Shown here: positions 1 through 8,136 of the stretch, piece by piece
Numbering within the stretch: the first letter of the stretch is position 1
Layout: the number at the start of each line of letters is the position of its first letter
NCBI RefSeq assembly: GCF_029094525.1
Contig: NZ_CP119107.1
Location: forward strand, 1,426,001 to 1,490,000
Source of the DNA: Pullulanibacillus sp. KACC 23026
GTDB taxonomy: Bacteria; Bacillota; Bacilli; Bacillales; Sporolactobacillaceae
Direction of reading: 5' to 3'
DNA: 64,000 bases
Made by a program: the position numbers and the translations under genes
Notes under the pieces: model-generated
Databases searched by the model: none
What the model was told of the DNA's origin: nothing
What the model saw: the letters and a program-made list of their open reading frames with translations, nothing else

Positions 1-2
1 AA

Positions 3-254
3 TCGACAATAGATAAAATTATTTCCTTCATGGCACTAAAAGAAGATAACAAAGTCATTAATGATTGGCTTAGTACTGATCAAGAGTCGCTCAACATGAT
101 TATGCAGCTACTTGAAATGTGCTGGGAAAATGGATGGACAAACTTTAGTGATCCAATATCAAACTATGAAAATAGTGAGACGGATATGCTATGCCAAACC
201 ATTTTTGACCGCACTATGACTCATTTTAAGAAAGGAGTTAAACAGCATGCGTGA
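3..254 (+). CDS. Phage hypothetical protein, 3' part
   Basis: The reading frame is open to the left edge of the window, and the first ATG (position 30) has no ribosome binding site, so this is probably the C-terminal end of a gene that starts outside. The visible part is about 83 residues, acidic and rich in Trp/Met (for example LEMCWENGWTNF). No domain is recognised. Its end overlaps the start of the YopX-like gene by 8 bases, as expected for a polycistronic phage early operon. Confidence 0.55.
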   Translation, partial: STIDKIISFMALKEDNKVINDWLSTDQESLNMIMQLLEMCWENGWTNFSDPISNYENSETDMLCQTIFDRTMTHFKKGVKQHA

Positions 255-648
255 GATAAAGTTTCGATATGTATTGGAACACGAAGAAACAGGAGAAAGA
301 ATTATTGAGATTTTACCCTTGTTCAAAATTGAACTCAACCATGATAATTGGGAAATTATCAATAATTCAGTTCTATTTAATGCGTTTTGTATTATCGGCA
401 GAGATCAATATACAGGTCTTAAAGACAAGAATGGTAAGGAGATTTTTGAAGGGGATGTTTTGGAGTATAAGACCTATGCAAATTTCCATGAAATAAAAAC
501 TGGAATGGTTGATTTTGTGGATGATAAAGGTGGTTATAAGTTAATTAACAAACAATCAAAATTACATCATGCTTTTGACAAATACATTTGCGTTGATTCT
601 GAAGTAATCGGAAACATCTACGAAAACCATGATCTATTGGAGTCCTAA
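247..648 (+). CDS. YopX-family phage protein
   Basis: A 133-residue protein with the hallmarks of the YopX family: an N-terminal MREIKFR start, a central QYTGLKDKNGKEIFEGDVL segment (residues about 57-75) and a C-terminal EVIGNIYENHDLL. YopX proteins are common in prophages of Firmicutes, and their biochemical role is not established. The ATG follows a good AAAGGAG site and overlaps the upstream gene. The next gene starts two bases after the stop, so the three genes are probably co-transcribed. Confidence 0.85.
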   Translation: MREIKFRYVLEHEETGERIIEILPLFKIELNHDNWEIINNSVLFNAFCIIGRDQYTGLKDKNGKEIFEGDVLEYKTYANFHEIKTGMVDFVDDKGGYKLINKQSKLHHAFDKYICVDSEVIGNIYENHDLLES

Positions 649-650
649 TC

Positions 651-1175
651 ATGAATGCTTTAAATTTCCGATACACAGATAAAGAACTCAAGACAATCCT
701 TGATAGTTTGATCATTATTATCGACACTAGGGAAAAAGGTCATTCAGTAATCACGGAATATCTACGTTTTAAGAATATACCGTTTAAATTCCAAAAGTTA
801 AACACTGGTGACTACAGTGCTATGTTACCAGCTAATCCGGAATTGGGGATTATCAGAGATACTTATTTCAATATCGTTATTGAAAGAAAAAATAGCATAG
901 ATGAATTTGCTCAAAACACCAAAGAAGATCGATTTGAGAATGAATTGATCAGAAGTCATGGAATGAACTTTCTTTTAGTCATTGAAGACACTTATGAAAA
1001 TCTAATTAATGGTAAATACAGAAGCAAATATGACCCTAAGGCTTTGCTTGGCAGATTAAAGACGTTCGAAGCGAGGTATAACTTCAATACCGTTTTTATG
1101 GAAAGAAAGCTTATGGGGAACTTTGTTTACCATCATTTATATTATCAAGTTAGAAATGTGTTGAAAGGTAAATAA
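651..1175 (+). CDS. ERCC4-type phage nuclease
   Basis: A 174-residue protein carrying an ERCC4/XPF-like nuclease domain. The signature is visible as IIIDTREKG near the N-terminus (residues about 22-30) and IERKNSIDEF (about 75-85), which correspond to the D...ERKxxxD metal-binding core. Stand-alone ERCC4 nucleases in phages are thought to process branched or recombination DNA. It sits between the YopX-like gene and small unknown genes in the same orientation. The domain is clear; the substrate is inference. Confidence 0.85.
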   Translation: MNALNFRYTDKELKTILDSLIIIIDTREKGHSVITEYLRFKNIPFKFQKLNTGDYSAMLPANPELGIIRDTYFNIVIERKNSIDEFAQNTKEDRFENELIRSHGMNFLLVIEDTYENLINGKYRSKYDPKALLGRLKTFEARYNFNTVFMERKLMGNFVYHHLYYQVRNVLKGK

Positions 1176-1213
1176 ACATTTGACAAATATTGTGACGTAA
1201 GGGGTGAACTGAA

Positions 1214-1450
1214 ATGGATATAAATACTTTTGAAAAAGCAATTAGATTAAAGTCTTTGATTGATGGCGAGGAAAGGAATATTAAAGGATGGGAGGAGTTG
1301 TTTAAAGCTGAAGAAATAACGATTACTTCTGCTACAAAACCTCAAAATATGTATCTCACAGGAGATAAAAAGGAGAAAGTGAAAGAAATAATCATTAGTG
1401 AAAATAAACAAAGATTGGCTAAATATAAGCATGAATTTGAAAATCTTTAA
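1214..1450 (+). CDS. Small phage protein, unknown
   Basis: A 78-residue, highly charged, Lys/Glu-rich protein predicted to be mostly helical. The ATG follows AAGGGGTGA at a good distance. No family is recognised. It is in the same strand and spacing as its neighbours, so it is likely a real member of the phage early operon. Confidence 0.6.
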   Translation: MDINTFEKAIRLKSLIDGEERNIKGWEELFKAEEITITSATKPQNMYLTGDKKEKVKEIIISENKQRLAKYKHEFENL

Positions 1451-1499
1451 TGAACATTACGAGGAAATAATCCATTAAACAATAAAAGGAGCCAATATA

Positions 1500-1979
1500 A
1501 TGTCAGATATTAAATTAAATGTTTTGTTCAAGAAAATGCAAAAGGACGACAAAAAAGAGGTTTTAATGTTCCATATTTTAAGCGATGAGCTTCCACATGC
1601 TGATGAATTGTTGCAAATGCCTGGTACTATTACGGTTTTAAAAATTGAGGATAGCGAAACTGAAGAATTTGGCGCTGAGTTTGTATCCATTCAACGCGAC
1701 AATAAGAAAACAGTTTTAAAGTTTAATATAAATCGGTCTGATGACAAGGTTAATAAGCTTTATCCGTTTGCCGGAAGTAACGTAAATCTTAGTCTCAAGC
1801 CGTCTCAAATGACTATCGATGAATTTTATGAAGAAGGTCATGAAGGGATTGCATACAATGTCGGTTCTGATGGAACGGTCCATTTAGATCCTAACCAGCT
1901 TTCTTTTGATGATGAAGTTGAGCCACCTGAGGAAGATGAGTTTGTGGAAGAAGAAACAAAGCTTCAGAGGGTCAAATAA
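1500..1979 (+). CDS. Phage hypothetical protein with acidic tail
   Basis: A 159-residue protein with an AAAAGGAG ribosome binding site. The first two thirds look like a mixed alpha/beta domain. The C-terminus is strongly acidic (FDDEVEPPEEDEF and following), reminiscent of the acidic tails of DNA-mimicking or SSB-like phage proteins. No motif proves DNA binding. It lies between the ERCC4 nuclease and the ArpU-type regulator, so a role in phage DNA metabolism is possible but only inferred. Confidence 0.65.
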   Translation: MSDIKLNVLFKKMQKDDKKEVLMFHILSDELPHADELLQMPGTITVLKIEDSETEEFGAEFVSIQRDNKKTVLKFNINRSDDKVNKLYPFAGSNVNLSLKPSQMTIDEFYEEGHEGIAYNVGSDGTVHLDPNQLSFDDEVEPPEEDEFVEEETKLQRVK

Positions 1980-2044
1980 TTAATTTGCAAAAGTAAAAGT
2001 TACCAACAAGTTACCAGCAAGTTAAATCCCCAAGGGGTGATGTA

Positions 2045-2500
2045 ATGAGCTTTGAATTACCCGAGTTAGACCGTAAAGCAACACAGTCAAAGGTTGAGGA
2101 ACATCTTGAACGGTACCGGCTTTTTAAATACTTAACTTTTGAGGAACGTGAAACATCGATAACAGCCAGCAGTGAAATTAGATATCATGGTCCAACAAAT
2201 CAAACGAGTGATCAGACAGGCTCAATTGCCATTTACAATGTGGACGAGTTGGCTAAGAGAAAGCAGTTTTGTGATCGCGTTGAATGGGCTGTGAAACGAT
2301 TGCCTAAGATGGAACGCTTTCTTATCGAATCTCGTTATATGTGTGAGGATGCTGAATACATCACAGATTTTGCAGTTTATTATCACAGATTCCAGCCGCC
2401 TATTTCTATAAAAACGTATGCCAAGGTGAGATGGAAGGCATTTTATAAATTGGCTTTAAACTTGAATATTGCAGTAACAAAAAACGAAGTAACCAATTGA
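2045..2500 (+). CDS. ArpU-family phage transcriptional regulator
   Basis: A 151-residue protein resembling the ArpU/RinA-type late regulators of Firmicute phages: an N-terminal YRLFKYLTFEERETSITASSEIRY segment in pieces (residues about 22-45), a central stretch containing VKRLPKMERFLIESRYM, and a C-terminal helix-turn-helix-like PISIKTYAKVRWKAFYKLA. These proteins usually act as activators of late (packaging, head, tail) transcription and lie just upstream of the packaging genes, as here. The start follows AAGGGGTGATGTA. Confidence 0.8.
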   Translation: MSFELPELDRKATQSKVEEHLERYRLFKYLTFEERETSITASSEIRYHGPTNQTSDQTGSIAIYNVDELAKRKQFCDRVEWAVKRLPKMERFLIESRYMCEDAEYITDFAVYYHRFQPPISIKTYAKVRWKAFYKLALNLNIAVTKNEVTN

Positions 2501-2552
2501 ATAGGGGGGAGCTGATTAGCTTCCCTTTTATTTTAAGGAGTGATTAGGAGGC

Positions 2553-2948
2553 GTGGATGCATTATTTGATGATATTGAACAACTAGCAAATATTCTACGA
2601 ACCATAGTCAATGAAACTCCTAAATTGTACGAGCAAAACAAACAATCTATTGACCAGTTAGAAAAAGAAATCATGGACATTGAACACGTTATTGAATTAA
2701 CAACTTTCAACGCGTCAAAAGGTTTCTTTCTTGCAAAGGATATTCAAACCGCAAGAAAAAATAGACGAGAATTAAAAGATAATAACGAATTGCTGCACCC
2801 GTTAGTTGAGGTTGTTTCCAGAATGAGGACTTTTCAAAATGACCTAAATAAAGCAATTGGTGAAATAAGAAAGATTAAAAATAGACACGTTAATAGGCAA
2901 TACAAAATGAGGGTCCGTGATGATCTTCAGGAATTAGTCAGGGAGTGA
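2553..2948 (+). CDS. Coiled-coil phage protein, unknown
   Basis: A 131-residue, almost entirely helical protein with heptad-like patterns (ELANILRTIVNETPKL, then QSIDQLEKEIMDIEHVI). It starts with GTG at 2553, with AAGGAG twelve bases and TAGGAG a few bases upstream. The next gene starts four bases after its stop, implying translational coupling. No function is recognised. Confidence 0.65.
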   Translation: MDALFDDIEQLANILRTIVNETPKLYEQNKQSIDQLEKEIMDIEHVIELTTFNASKGFFLAKDIQTARKNRRELKDNNELLHPLVEVVSRMRTFQNDLNKAIGEIRKIKNRHVNRQYKMRVRDDLQELVRE

Positions 2949-2952
2949 CAGT

Positions 2953-3204
2953 GTGAAATTTGATTTGTCAGGATTAGCAAGAATGAAAGTTATTCAAGAT
3001 ATTCATTTTGAACGTTCTCGTCAGGATCGATTACACCCGGAAGAATTGGATCTAAAAATGAGATTCATAACCATTTTTGAAGAACTTGGCGAAGTGGCTG
3101 AAGCTATGCAAGAAGATGACATGGAATCTGTTTACCGGGAGTTAATTGATTCAGCAGCCTCTTGTGTAAGGATGGCTGAGGAAGTATTGAAAAGGGGGAT
3201 CTGA
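2953..3204 (+). CDS. MazG-like NTP pyrophosphohydrolase-type protein
   Basis: An 83-residue protein with the all-alpha NTP pyrophosphatase metal motif: EELGE (residues about 43-47) followed some 20 residues later by RELID, giving the expected EExxE...ExxD spacing. The family hydrolyses non-canonical or alarmone nucleotides; phage members are thought to adjust nucleotide pools. It begins with GTG after AGGGAGTGA. It is shorter than cellular MazG, as is common for single-domain phage versions. Confidence 0.75.
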   Translation: MKFDLSGLARMKVIQDIHFERSRQDRLHPEELDLKMRFITIFEELGEVAEAMQEDDMESVYRELIDSAASCVRMAEEVLKRGI

Positions 3205-3205
3205 A

Positions 3206-3367
3206 TTGGATAAACCTGAATACGGTCCATGCGCCTGGTGTGGAGTTAACTATGTCCATGTTGATGATATTTACTGTTGCAAAGAGTGTTATGAAAACGA
3301 CTTAAAGGCTAATCATGAAGGACGTTATGAATTTACAGGTGAATCTCATGAAATGTCCAGTATGTGA
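3206..3367 (+). CDS. Small four-cysteine zinc-knuckle protein
   Basis: A 53-residue protein starting with TTG one base after the stop of the MazG-like gene; AAAGGGGG lies about 10 bases upstream. It holds CAWC (residues 9-12) and CCKEC (24-28), a pattern expected to bind one zinc ion. It overlaps the next gene by 20 bases in another frame. Function unknown; such small zinc proteins are frequent between phage replication and packaging genes. Confidence 0.6.
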   Translation: MDKPEYGPCAWCGVNYVHVDDIYCCKECYENDLKANHEGRYEFTGESHEMSSM

Positions 3368-3533
3368 TACAAAAATGAAGGTTACAGACTCCTGGTACGA
3401 TTATAAAGTGCACAGATCAAGAAGATGTCCGGAGTGTTTGACAGAATTTAAAACCGTTGAAGTTATCGTTATGGATAGTGTTGATCCATACCTTAAAAAA
3501 CATGTTTTGAAAAATATGAGTAAAACGGAGTAG
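3348..3533 (+). CDS. NrdR-like zinc-ribbon phage protein
   Basis: A 61-residue protein with CPVC (residues 3-6) and RRCPEC (about 28-33) followed by EFKTVE, an arrangement matching the zinc ribbon at the N-terminus of the ribonucleotide reductase repressor NrdR. The ATP-cone domain of true NrdR is absent. The ATG at 3348 is preferred because AGGTGA precedes it and it puts the first CxxC at the usual place; an upstream ATG at 3315 in the same frame has no ribosome binding site. The role is unknown. Confidence 0.65.
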   Translation: MKCPVCDTKMKVTDSWYDYKVHRSRRCPECLTEFKTVEVIVMDSVDPYLKKHVLKNMSKTE

Positions 3534-3565
3534 ATCAACATTGTGAAACAAAGGAGGTAAATTCA

Positions 3566-3757
3566 ATGGGTAAATATCAATATATTCCGATGGGTATAAA
3601 ATCTAAAAAAATTTGGGAGATAGAAGTCAAAGAGGAAAGATTAAAAGTTCTATTAGGTGCTATCAAACGTTGGGAAAAAGCTGGATTAGAAATTCCAAGC
3701 GAATGGGACAACGAATATTTAGATTTAACTCTTGACCTTGAATTATACAAGAAGTGA
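3566..3757 (+). CDS. Small phage protein, unknown
   Basis: A 63-residue, basic N-terminal and acidic C-terminal protein beginning with MGKYQYIPMG, behind a perfect AAAGGAGGT site. No family is recognised. It continues the run of closely spaced small early genes. Confidence 0.6.
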   Translation: MGKYQYIPMGIKSKKIWEIEVKEERLKVLLGAIKRWEKAGLEIPSEWDNEYLDLTLDLELYKK

Positions 3758-3793
3758 AATGACTCATATTGCGACACAGAAAGGGTGATCTTT

Positions 3794-3970
3794 TTGCCGA
3801 AATTTCCGAGTATAAAAATTCCTTTGCTTTCCGATTTATGCCATTACTGTATGGGGAGTGGAAGGCTGAAAGCTATGCAGAGGGATAAATTGATTAATTC
3901 AAATAAGACTATAAGAGTGCAAGACACAGAGATCAAATGCCCACATTGTAATGGTACAGGTAGGCATTAA
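3794..3970 (+). CDS. DnaJ-type zinc-finger small protein
   Basis: A 58-residue protein containing two CxxCxGxG motifs, CHYCMGSG (residues about 13-20) and CPHCNGTG (about 49-56), exactly the half-site pair that forms one zinc centre in the DnaJ cysteine-rich domain. The TTG at 3794 is preferred over GTG 3785 because AAAGGGTGAT is then correctly spaced. Phage proteins of this type are common; no J domain is present, so it is not a co-chaperone by itself. Confidence 0.65.
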   Translation: MPKFPSIKIPLLSDLCHYCMGSGRLKAMQRDKLINSNKTIRVQDTEIKCPHCNGTGRH

Positions 3971-4311
3971 AGGATAAACAATACGAGGACGTTGGACTAT
4001 ACCCATATTGTGTAGTTTTTAGATGTGACAAACGAATTTTCATCAATGGAGGTATGAAAATGGATATTATTTCAAGATGTATCTTTTGACCATATAAAAC
4101 CATTGGTTCCTAAATCAATCCTAAATTTTTCCCAAAAGAATCCGAAAAATATCCGAATAAAGTCGTGTTGTTTGGTTGTATACATGGTAAATTTATATCA
4201 TCGAGAATAAAGCAAAGGGACATTCACTTAGGTGGGTGTCTTTTTTTATTTACAATTAAAGGATTTTGTCTCCTTTTGCCGAATTAAGTAGGTGGAAGGA
4301 GGTGGAAAACG
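3971..4311 (+). other. Intergenic region between early genes and DUF1878-like gene
   Basis: This stretch of about 340 bases has no convincing gene. It contains a strong GGAGGT site at 4048 followed by an ATG with only 11 codons, an A/T-rich segment, and the hairpin terminator at 4219-4247. It probably separates an upstream operon from a new transcription unit. Confidence 0.5.
4219..4247 (+). terminator. Rho-independent terminator
   Basis: GACATTCAC and GTGGGTGTC (4219-4227 and 4232-4240) form a nine-base-pair stem with two G-U pairs and a four-base loop, followed by seven T residues. Confidence 0.75.
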
Positions 4312-4656
4312 ATGAGCGTAGAAGAAAGATTGGATTTTCTTGAATTTAGACAAGAATTACTATTTGAAAACAGTGACTACTCAAGATTGTTATTTGAATA
4401 TAGAATTACTAGAAATCAGTCTAGAGCAATTGCTGATGTTTTTGATGAATTCAGAAGTATGATTGAAAACGGAGAAAGAGTACATCATGGTTCATTTGAA
4501 CAAAGAATTTATGACGAAGTACCACAATATAGTGGAAATTATCATTTTGTTGAGGCTCTTTCACAAGAAAATCATAGAACTGGTCATTGGGAAGAAGTGT
4601 TTGAAACTTTATATGGTGATATGCCAAAGTTTCAGACATATATGAACTCTATTTAA
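4312..4656 (+). CDS. DUF1878-like protein
   Basis: A 114-residue helical protein that starts MSVEERLDFLEFRQELL. Length, N-terminal pattern and overall composition resemble the DUF1878 family (YhaI type) found in Bacillus genomes and phages; the assignment is from memory of the family. It is flanked on both sides by terminators, so it is probably transcribed from its own promoter in the upstream intergenic region. Function unknown. Confidence 0.55.
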   Translation: MSVEERLDFLEFRQELLFENSDYSRLLFEYRITRNQSRAIADVFDEFRSMIENGERVHHGSFEQRIYDEVPQYSGNYHFVEALSQENHRTGHWEEVFETLYGDMPKFQTYMNSI

Positions 4657-4663
4657 ACGAAAA

Positions 4664-4691
4664 GGCATCCTTCGGGGTGTCTTTTTATTTT
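4664..4691 (+). terminator. Rho-independent terminator with UUCG loop
   Basis: GGCATCC-TTCG-GGGTGTC (4664-4681) makes a compact stem closed by a stable UUCG tetraloop, followed by TTTTTATTTTT. It ends the DUF1878-like transcript. Confidence 0.85.
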
Positions 4692-4759
4692 TCCTAAAAG
4701 AGGTGACGCTGCTTGATACTTACAAACGTCATAAGGGTGCGATAAGGAGGAAGTAATCA

Positions 4760-5227
4760 ATGCCAAGATACTCATTCAAATGTATGGATTGTGAATCTTA
4801 TATTCTAAGTAATAGTCATAGTGATGGGGTGCATTGTCCTGGGTGTGGTGGACCAATTGTTCCGGTTCCATATGCTGAACTAAATTTTAAAAAGAAATAT
4901 AAATCGCTGTTTGCTTGTACGTCATGTAATCATTCAGAAACATTAACATCGGATAACAAAGCTGAACTTACTGGCGAAAAGGAATGTCCTAAGTGTAAAG
5001 GTAAATTTGTTGATCGCTGGTATCTAGGTAAGCATGAATTAAATATGATTGATCCAATGAAACATGATCTTGTTATCACTTGTGATTCTTCACATAAGAT
5101 TGCAGTTTGGAAAGATGGAAAGATGCTAACTGGTGTTACATCAATATTGTTTGATGCAGCACTTAATGTTAAAGCACCTGAATTAAAGATAACTCAATTT
5201 ATTCTGGGTGATGAGGTTAATGCTTAA
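4760..5227 (+). CDS. Multi zinc-ribbon phage protein
   Basis: A 155-residue protein with three cysteine pairs of zinc-ribbon type: CMDC (residues 8-11) with CPGCGG (27-32), CTSC (about 53-56) and CPKCKG (about 75-80). The C-terminal half (HDLVITCDSSHKIAVWKDG onwards) is a beta-rich segment without cysteine pairs. A perfect AAGGAGGAAG site precedes the ATG. The stop overlaps the start of the HNH gene. Function unknown. Confidence 0.65.
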   Translation: MPRYSFKCMDCESYILSNSHSDGVHCPGCGGPIVPVPYAELNFKKKYKSLFACTSCNHSETLTSDNKAELTGEKECPKCKGKFVDRWYLGKHELNMIDPMKHDLVITCDSSHKIAVWKDGKMLTGVTSILFDAALNVKAPELKITQFILGDEVNA

Positions 5228-5624
5228 GAGTTGCACCTTTTGTGGAAGGATCCACGACCGAACCTATCAGTGTCCAAGTAAGCCAATGGATAATCGCAAG
5301 CGTGAACGAAATAGCCAGGCAGATACCCTACGTAATACGAAAGCATGGCGAAAGAAGTCAAAAGAAATTCGTAAACGGGACAAGGGATTGTGTCAGATAT
5401 GCATTCGTAATCTCTATCACACTACGAATCAATATACCTTCGATACTATCGAGGTACATCACATCATCCCTTTGTCTGAAGGTGGTTCATTGCTCTCAAA
5501 TCATAATTTAATTTCATTATGCAAATTCCACCATAATTTAAGTGAGGCTGGGGGTGAAATTTCAAGGGCCACCCAGCTGAAAATTGCACGCGAACAGGAA
5601 GAAAAAAATTCTTTGTCGGTGTGA
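5220..5624 (+). CDS. HNH endonuclease
   Basis: A 134-residue HNH nuclease. It begins MLKSCTFCGRIHDRTYQC, a zinc-knuckle typical of phage HNH proteins next to terminase, and contains the catalytic core IEVHHIIPLSEGGS...NLISLCKFHHN (residues about 79-110) with CxxC at CQIC. In HK97-type and Staphylococcus/Bacillus phages this enzyme works with the terminase in cos cleavage or packaging. ATG 5220 is chosen from the conserved N-terminus; ATG 5211 is an in-frame alternative. Confidence 0.85.
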   Translation: MLKSCTFCGRIHDRTYQCPSKPMDNRKRERNSQADTLRNTKAWRKKSKEIRKRDKGLCQICIRNLYHTTNQYTFDTIEVHHIIPLSEGGSLLSNHNLISLCKFHHNLSEAGGEISRATQLKIAREQEEKNSLSV

Positions 5625-5820
5625 GGGCGGCGCTCATCCACAGACACTGAAAAATTTTTGAACGTTTTTCGCGCGCATCGGCATGGGGCAAATTTTGTCG
5701 AAAAATAGGCCGTTTCATCCCCCCGGGGTTCAAAAATGAATTCAGGCATATTCTTGGACACCCCACACTGCCCAACAATTAAATAAAATTTCCCGTAATG
5801 AAAAATTGGGAGGTAATGGT
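5625..5820. other. GC-rich region, putative phage cos site
   Basis: Between the HNH endonuclease and the small terminase lies a stretch far richer in G and C than the rest of the prophage. It contains CGCGCGCATCGG, CATGGGGC and CCCCCCGGGG (5719-5728). This position is where cohesive-end sites lie in many HNH-carrying HK97-type phages of Firmicutes. Location and composition are seen; cos function is inferred. Confidence 0.45.
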
Positions 5821-5934
5821 ATGAAAACTATGTATGGACAATCTACTAGGTTAAGACGATTGTTTTACTTAGTATTGCGTGATGTTGGAGTATATAAGGC
5901 GTGCAATGTCATTTTAAATCCATTTTCTAAATAA
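5821..5934 (+). CDS. Possible 37-residue phage peptide
   Basis: A short frame preceded by a near-perfect TTGGGAGGTAATGGT site. The peptide MKTMYGQSTRLRRLFYLV... is basic and hydrophobic. It sits between the probable cos region and terS in the same direction. Real translation is suggested by the ribosome binding site, but nothing is known of such a product. Confidence 0.4.
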   Translation: MKTMYGQSTRLRRLFYLVLRDVGVYKACNVILNPFSK

Positions 5935-5978
5935 ACCATTGGGTTTTTTAAACATTACATAAGAGGGGAGGGGTAATA

Positions 5979-6440
5979 GTGGTCAGACCTACTAAGAGTG
6001 TAAAAACCCTAAGTAAAAACCTAACAAAAGAAGAAATAATGATACGTGAGGAAACGGAGAAGAAGCTCAAGGGGGCAGATGACAATATTACGCCTCCTAA
6101 ACATTTGAATGCACGACAAAAGAAATTGTTCCTCTATATTGTGGAGGAGCTGCAGGCAAGTGGTATTCTTGGTAACTTGGACGTTTATATTTTAGGCACC
6201 TGTGCGATTGCTATCGATCGACTGCAGCAGATCGAGAAGATGATCAACAAGGATCCCGAAAAGCTGTTTGATGCCAATGTTATGAGGGCCCGCGACAAAT
6301 ACACAAAAGACTTTTTCCGTTGTTGTAATGAATTAAGCCTATCCCCGCAGAGCCGGGCTAAGCTAGGTAACATTAACTACCAGGTGAAAGCCAAAGAAGA
6401 GGATCCACTCTTGAAAGTTGTTCGCGGTGGTAAGAAATGA
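5979..6440 (+). CDS. Phage terminase small subunit (P27 family)
   Basis: A 153-residue protein with the layout of P27-type small terminases: basic N-terminus, a PPKHLNARQKKLFLYIVEEL helix-turn-helix region in parts (residues about 39-60), a central LGNLDVYILGTCAIAIDRLQQ helix and a C-terminus ending in GNINYQVKAKEEDPLLKVV. It recognises phage DNA and loads the large subunit. GTG start after GAGGGGAGGGG. Its end overlaps terL by four bases. Confidence 0.9.
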   Translation: MVRPTKSVKTLSKNLTKEEIMIREETEKKLKGADDNITPPKHLNARQKKLFLYIVEELQASGILGNLDVYILGTCAIAIDRLQQIEKMINKDPEKLFDANVMRARDKYTKDFFRCCNELSLSPQSRAKLGNINYQVKAKEEDPLLKVVRGGKK

Positions 6441-8116
6441 TTTTGGAAAAGGCTATAAAATATGCGGAGAAAGTAGCAGCTGGTAAAGAGATCACGACGA
6501 AAGAAGTCATTATCCAATGCACCTGGTTTCTGAAGGATTTGGAACGGCAGCAGGATGATAACTTTTCCTATTACTTTGATGAAGATGAGATTGAAAGAAT
6601 TGAAGGTATATTGGAATTACTCAACTTTGCCACAGGTTTGGGCATTGTTGGTATGTCCATTTTAGAAGGTCTGGAAGGATTCCAGGCTTTTTTTCTTGTG
6701 AACATTTTTGGATGGCGTTTCAAAGATGATCCGGAGAAGTTCAGGTACCGTGATGTGACTTTGTTCATCCCACGTAAAAATGCTAAAACATTCATTTGTG
6801 CATTGATCTTGATTATCCTGATGCTGACAGAGGCTGATTACTCGGAATTCTATTCGATCTGTTTGGACCGGGAGCTTGCCGGTGAAGTTAAAAAGGCCAT
6901 GACTCAAATTCTTGTGGCCAGTCCAGCAGTCGGTAAGTATTTTGTGGTTCCTAAGACACTTAACGGCCGCATCGTGTGTAAGCTCACCAACAGCTTCTTC
7001 CAGGCACGAACAGCAGAAGCCAACAAGAACAACTCAATCCGTCCATCTGCCTTTATCGCGGATGAAGTTGGGGCCTTTAAAGACTATAAGAACCTTAACG
7101 CCATGAAATCAGGTCAGTTGAACGTTAAAAACCCTTTGCGCTTTAAGTTAACGACGGCCTACGCAGAGGACAAGTCTATCATGTTGGAAGAGCTCGACTA
7201 CATCAAGAAAGTATTTGCTGGTTTAATTGATGACGATCGAATGTTTGCGCTGCTGTACTATGCCGAAAAAGAACATCTTTGGGATGATACAGGGTTATAC
7301 CAGGCTAATCCATTACGTATTGAAGATAACTTTAATGAAATACGTGATAGCCGTAAAACGGCAATTGAAAAGCCTGCAGAACGCGAGGAATATCTGTGTA
7401 AGCATATGAACCACTTCCTACCTTCCTTCAGCGGTGAAGCTTATATCAATGTTGAGGACCTGAGAAAATGTAAGATTGATAGTTTTGATTGGTCCGGCCG
7501 CCAGGTGTGGGTGGGTTTGGACTTGGCCATGACTAATGACAATTGCTCTTACTCTATGGTTACTGAAGAAGATTTAGAAATTTATGCTGAATCATTCGCG
7601 TTTGTTCCAGAGGAACGGATACCGGAGAAAAACCGTAACGAAAAGATTAATTATCATGAATTCATTGAATCTGGTAAGTGTTTTAAGTGCGGTGATATGA
7701 CGGTAGATTATGGCTTTATTGAGGACATGATACTGGCTATTGAAGAAAAGCATGATGTGGTAGTTATGGGCATAGCTTACGACCGGTATAACTGTCTATC
7801 TTCAGCTCAGCGTTTTGAACGAGAAGGCTTGAGAACGGTTGAAGTTAAGCAGCATTCAAGCGTTCTTCATCCGGCCACAAAGCTATTGAAAGAGAAGATA
7901 TTAAACCAGGAATTTCATTACACTGAAAATAAGCTTCTGGAGATTAATTTTCAAAATGCTAAATGTACTGAGGACACTAATAAAAACCTTTATGTAAACA
8001 AGAAAAAGTCTAATGGGAAAGTGGATATGGTGGTTAGCTTGATCAACGCTATTTATCTGCTTCAGCAAGATGTTATTTTCAATCCTGATGAAGATTGGGG
8101 TGCGGTGGTTATCTAA
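6437..8116 (+). CDS. Phage terminase large subunit
   Basis: A 559-residue packaging motor ATPase/nuclease of the HK97-like terminase family. The deviant Walker A is LFIPRKNAKT (residues about 108-117) and the Walker B acidic pair is in FIADEVGAF (about 205-213). The C-terminal nuclease half includes WVGLDLAMTNDN (about 355-366) and the metal-binding VDMVVSLINAIY region near the end. Normal length for the family. It is coupled to terS upstream and followed by the portal gene. Confidence 0.95.
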   Translation: MILEKAIKYAEKVAAGKEITTKEVIIQCTWFLKDLERQQDDNFSYYFDEDEIERIEGILELLNFATGLGIVGMSILEGLEGFQAFFLVNIFGWRFKDDPEKFRYRDVTLFIPRKNAKTFICALILIILMLTEADYSEFYSICLDRELAGEVKKAMTQILVASPAVGKYFVVPKTLNGRIVCKLTNSFFQARTAEANKNNSIRPSAFIADEVGAFKDYKNLNAMKSGQLNVKNPLRFKLTTAYAEDKSIMLEELDYIKKVFAGLIDDDRMFALLYYAEKEHLWDDTGLYQANPLRIEDNFNEIRDSRKTAIEKPAEREEYLCKHMNHFLPSFSGEAYINVEDLRKCKIDSFDWSGRQVWVGLDLAMTNDNCSYSMVTEEDLEIYAESFAFVPEERIPEKNRNEKINYHEFIESGKCFKCGDMTVDYGFIEDMILAIEEKHDVVVMGIAYDRYNCLSSAQRFEREGLRTVEVKQHSSVLHPATKLLKEKILNQEFHYTENKLLEINFQNAKCTEDTNKNLYVNKKKSNGKVDMVVSLINAIYLLQQDVIFNPDEDWGAVVI

Positions 8117-8136
8117 TACAGAAAGGGGGTGGTAAA

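Noticed and set aside
5464-5778. Minus-strand frames of 104 and 86 residues over the HNH gene and cos region.
   Set aside because: They are antisense to a clear HNH nuclease and result from the GC-rich stretch.
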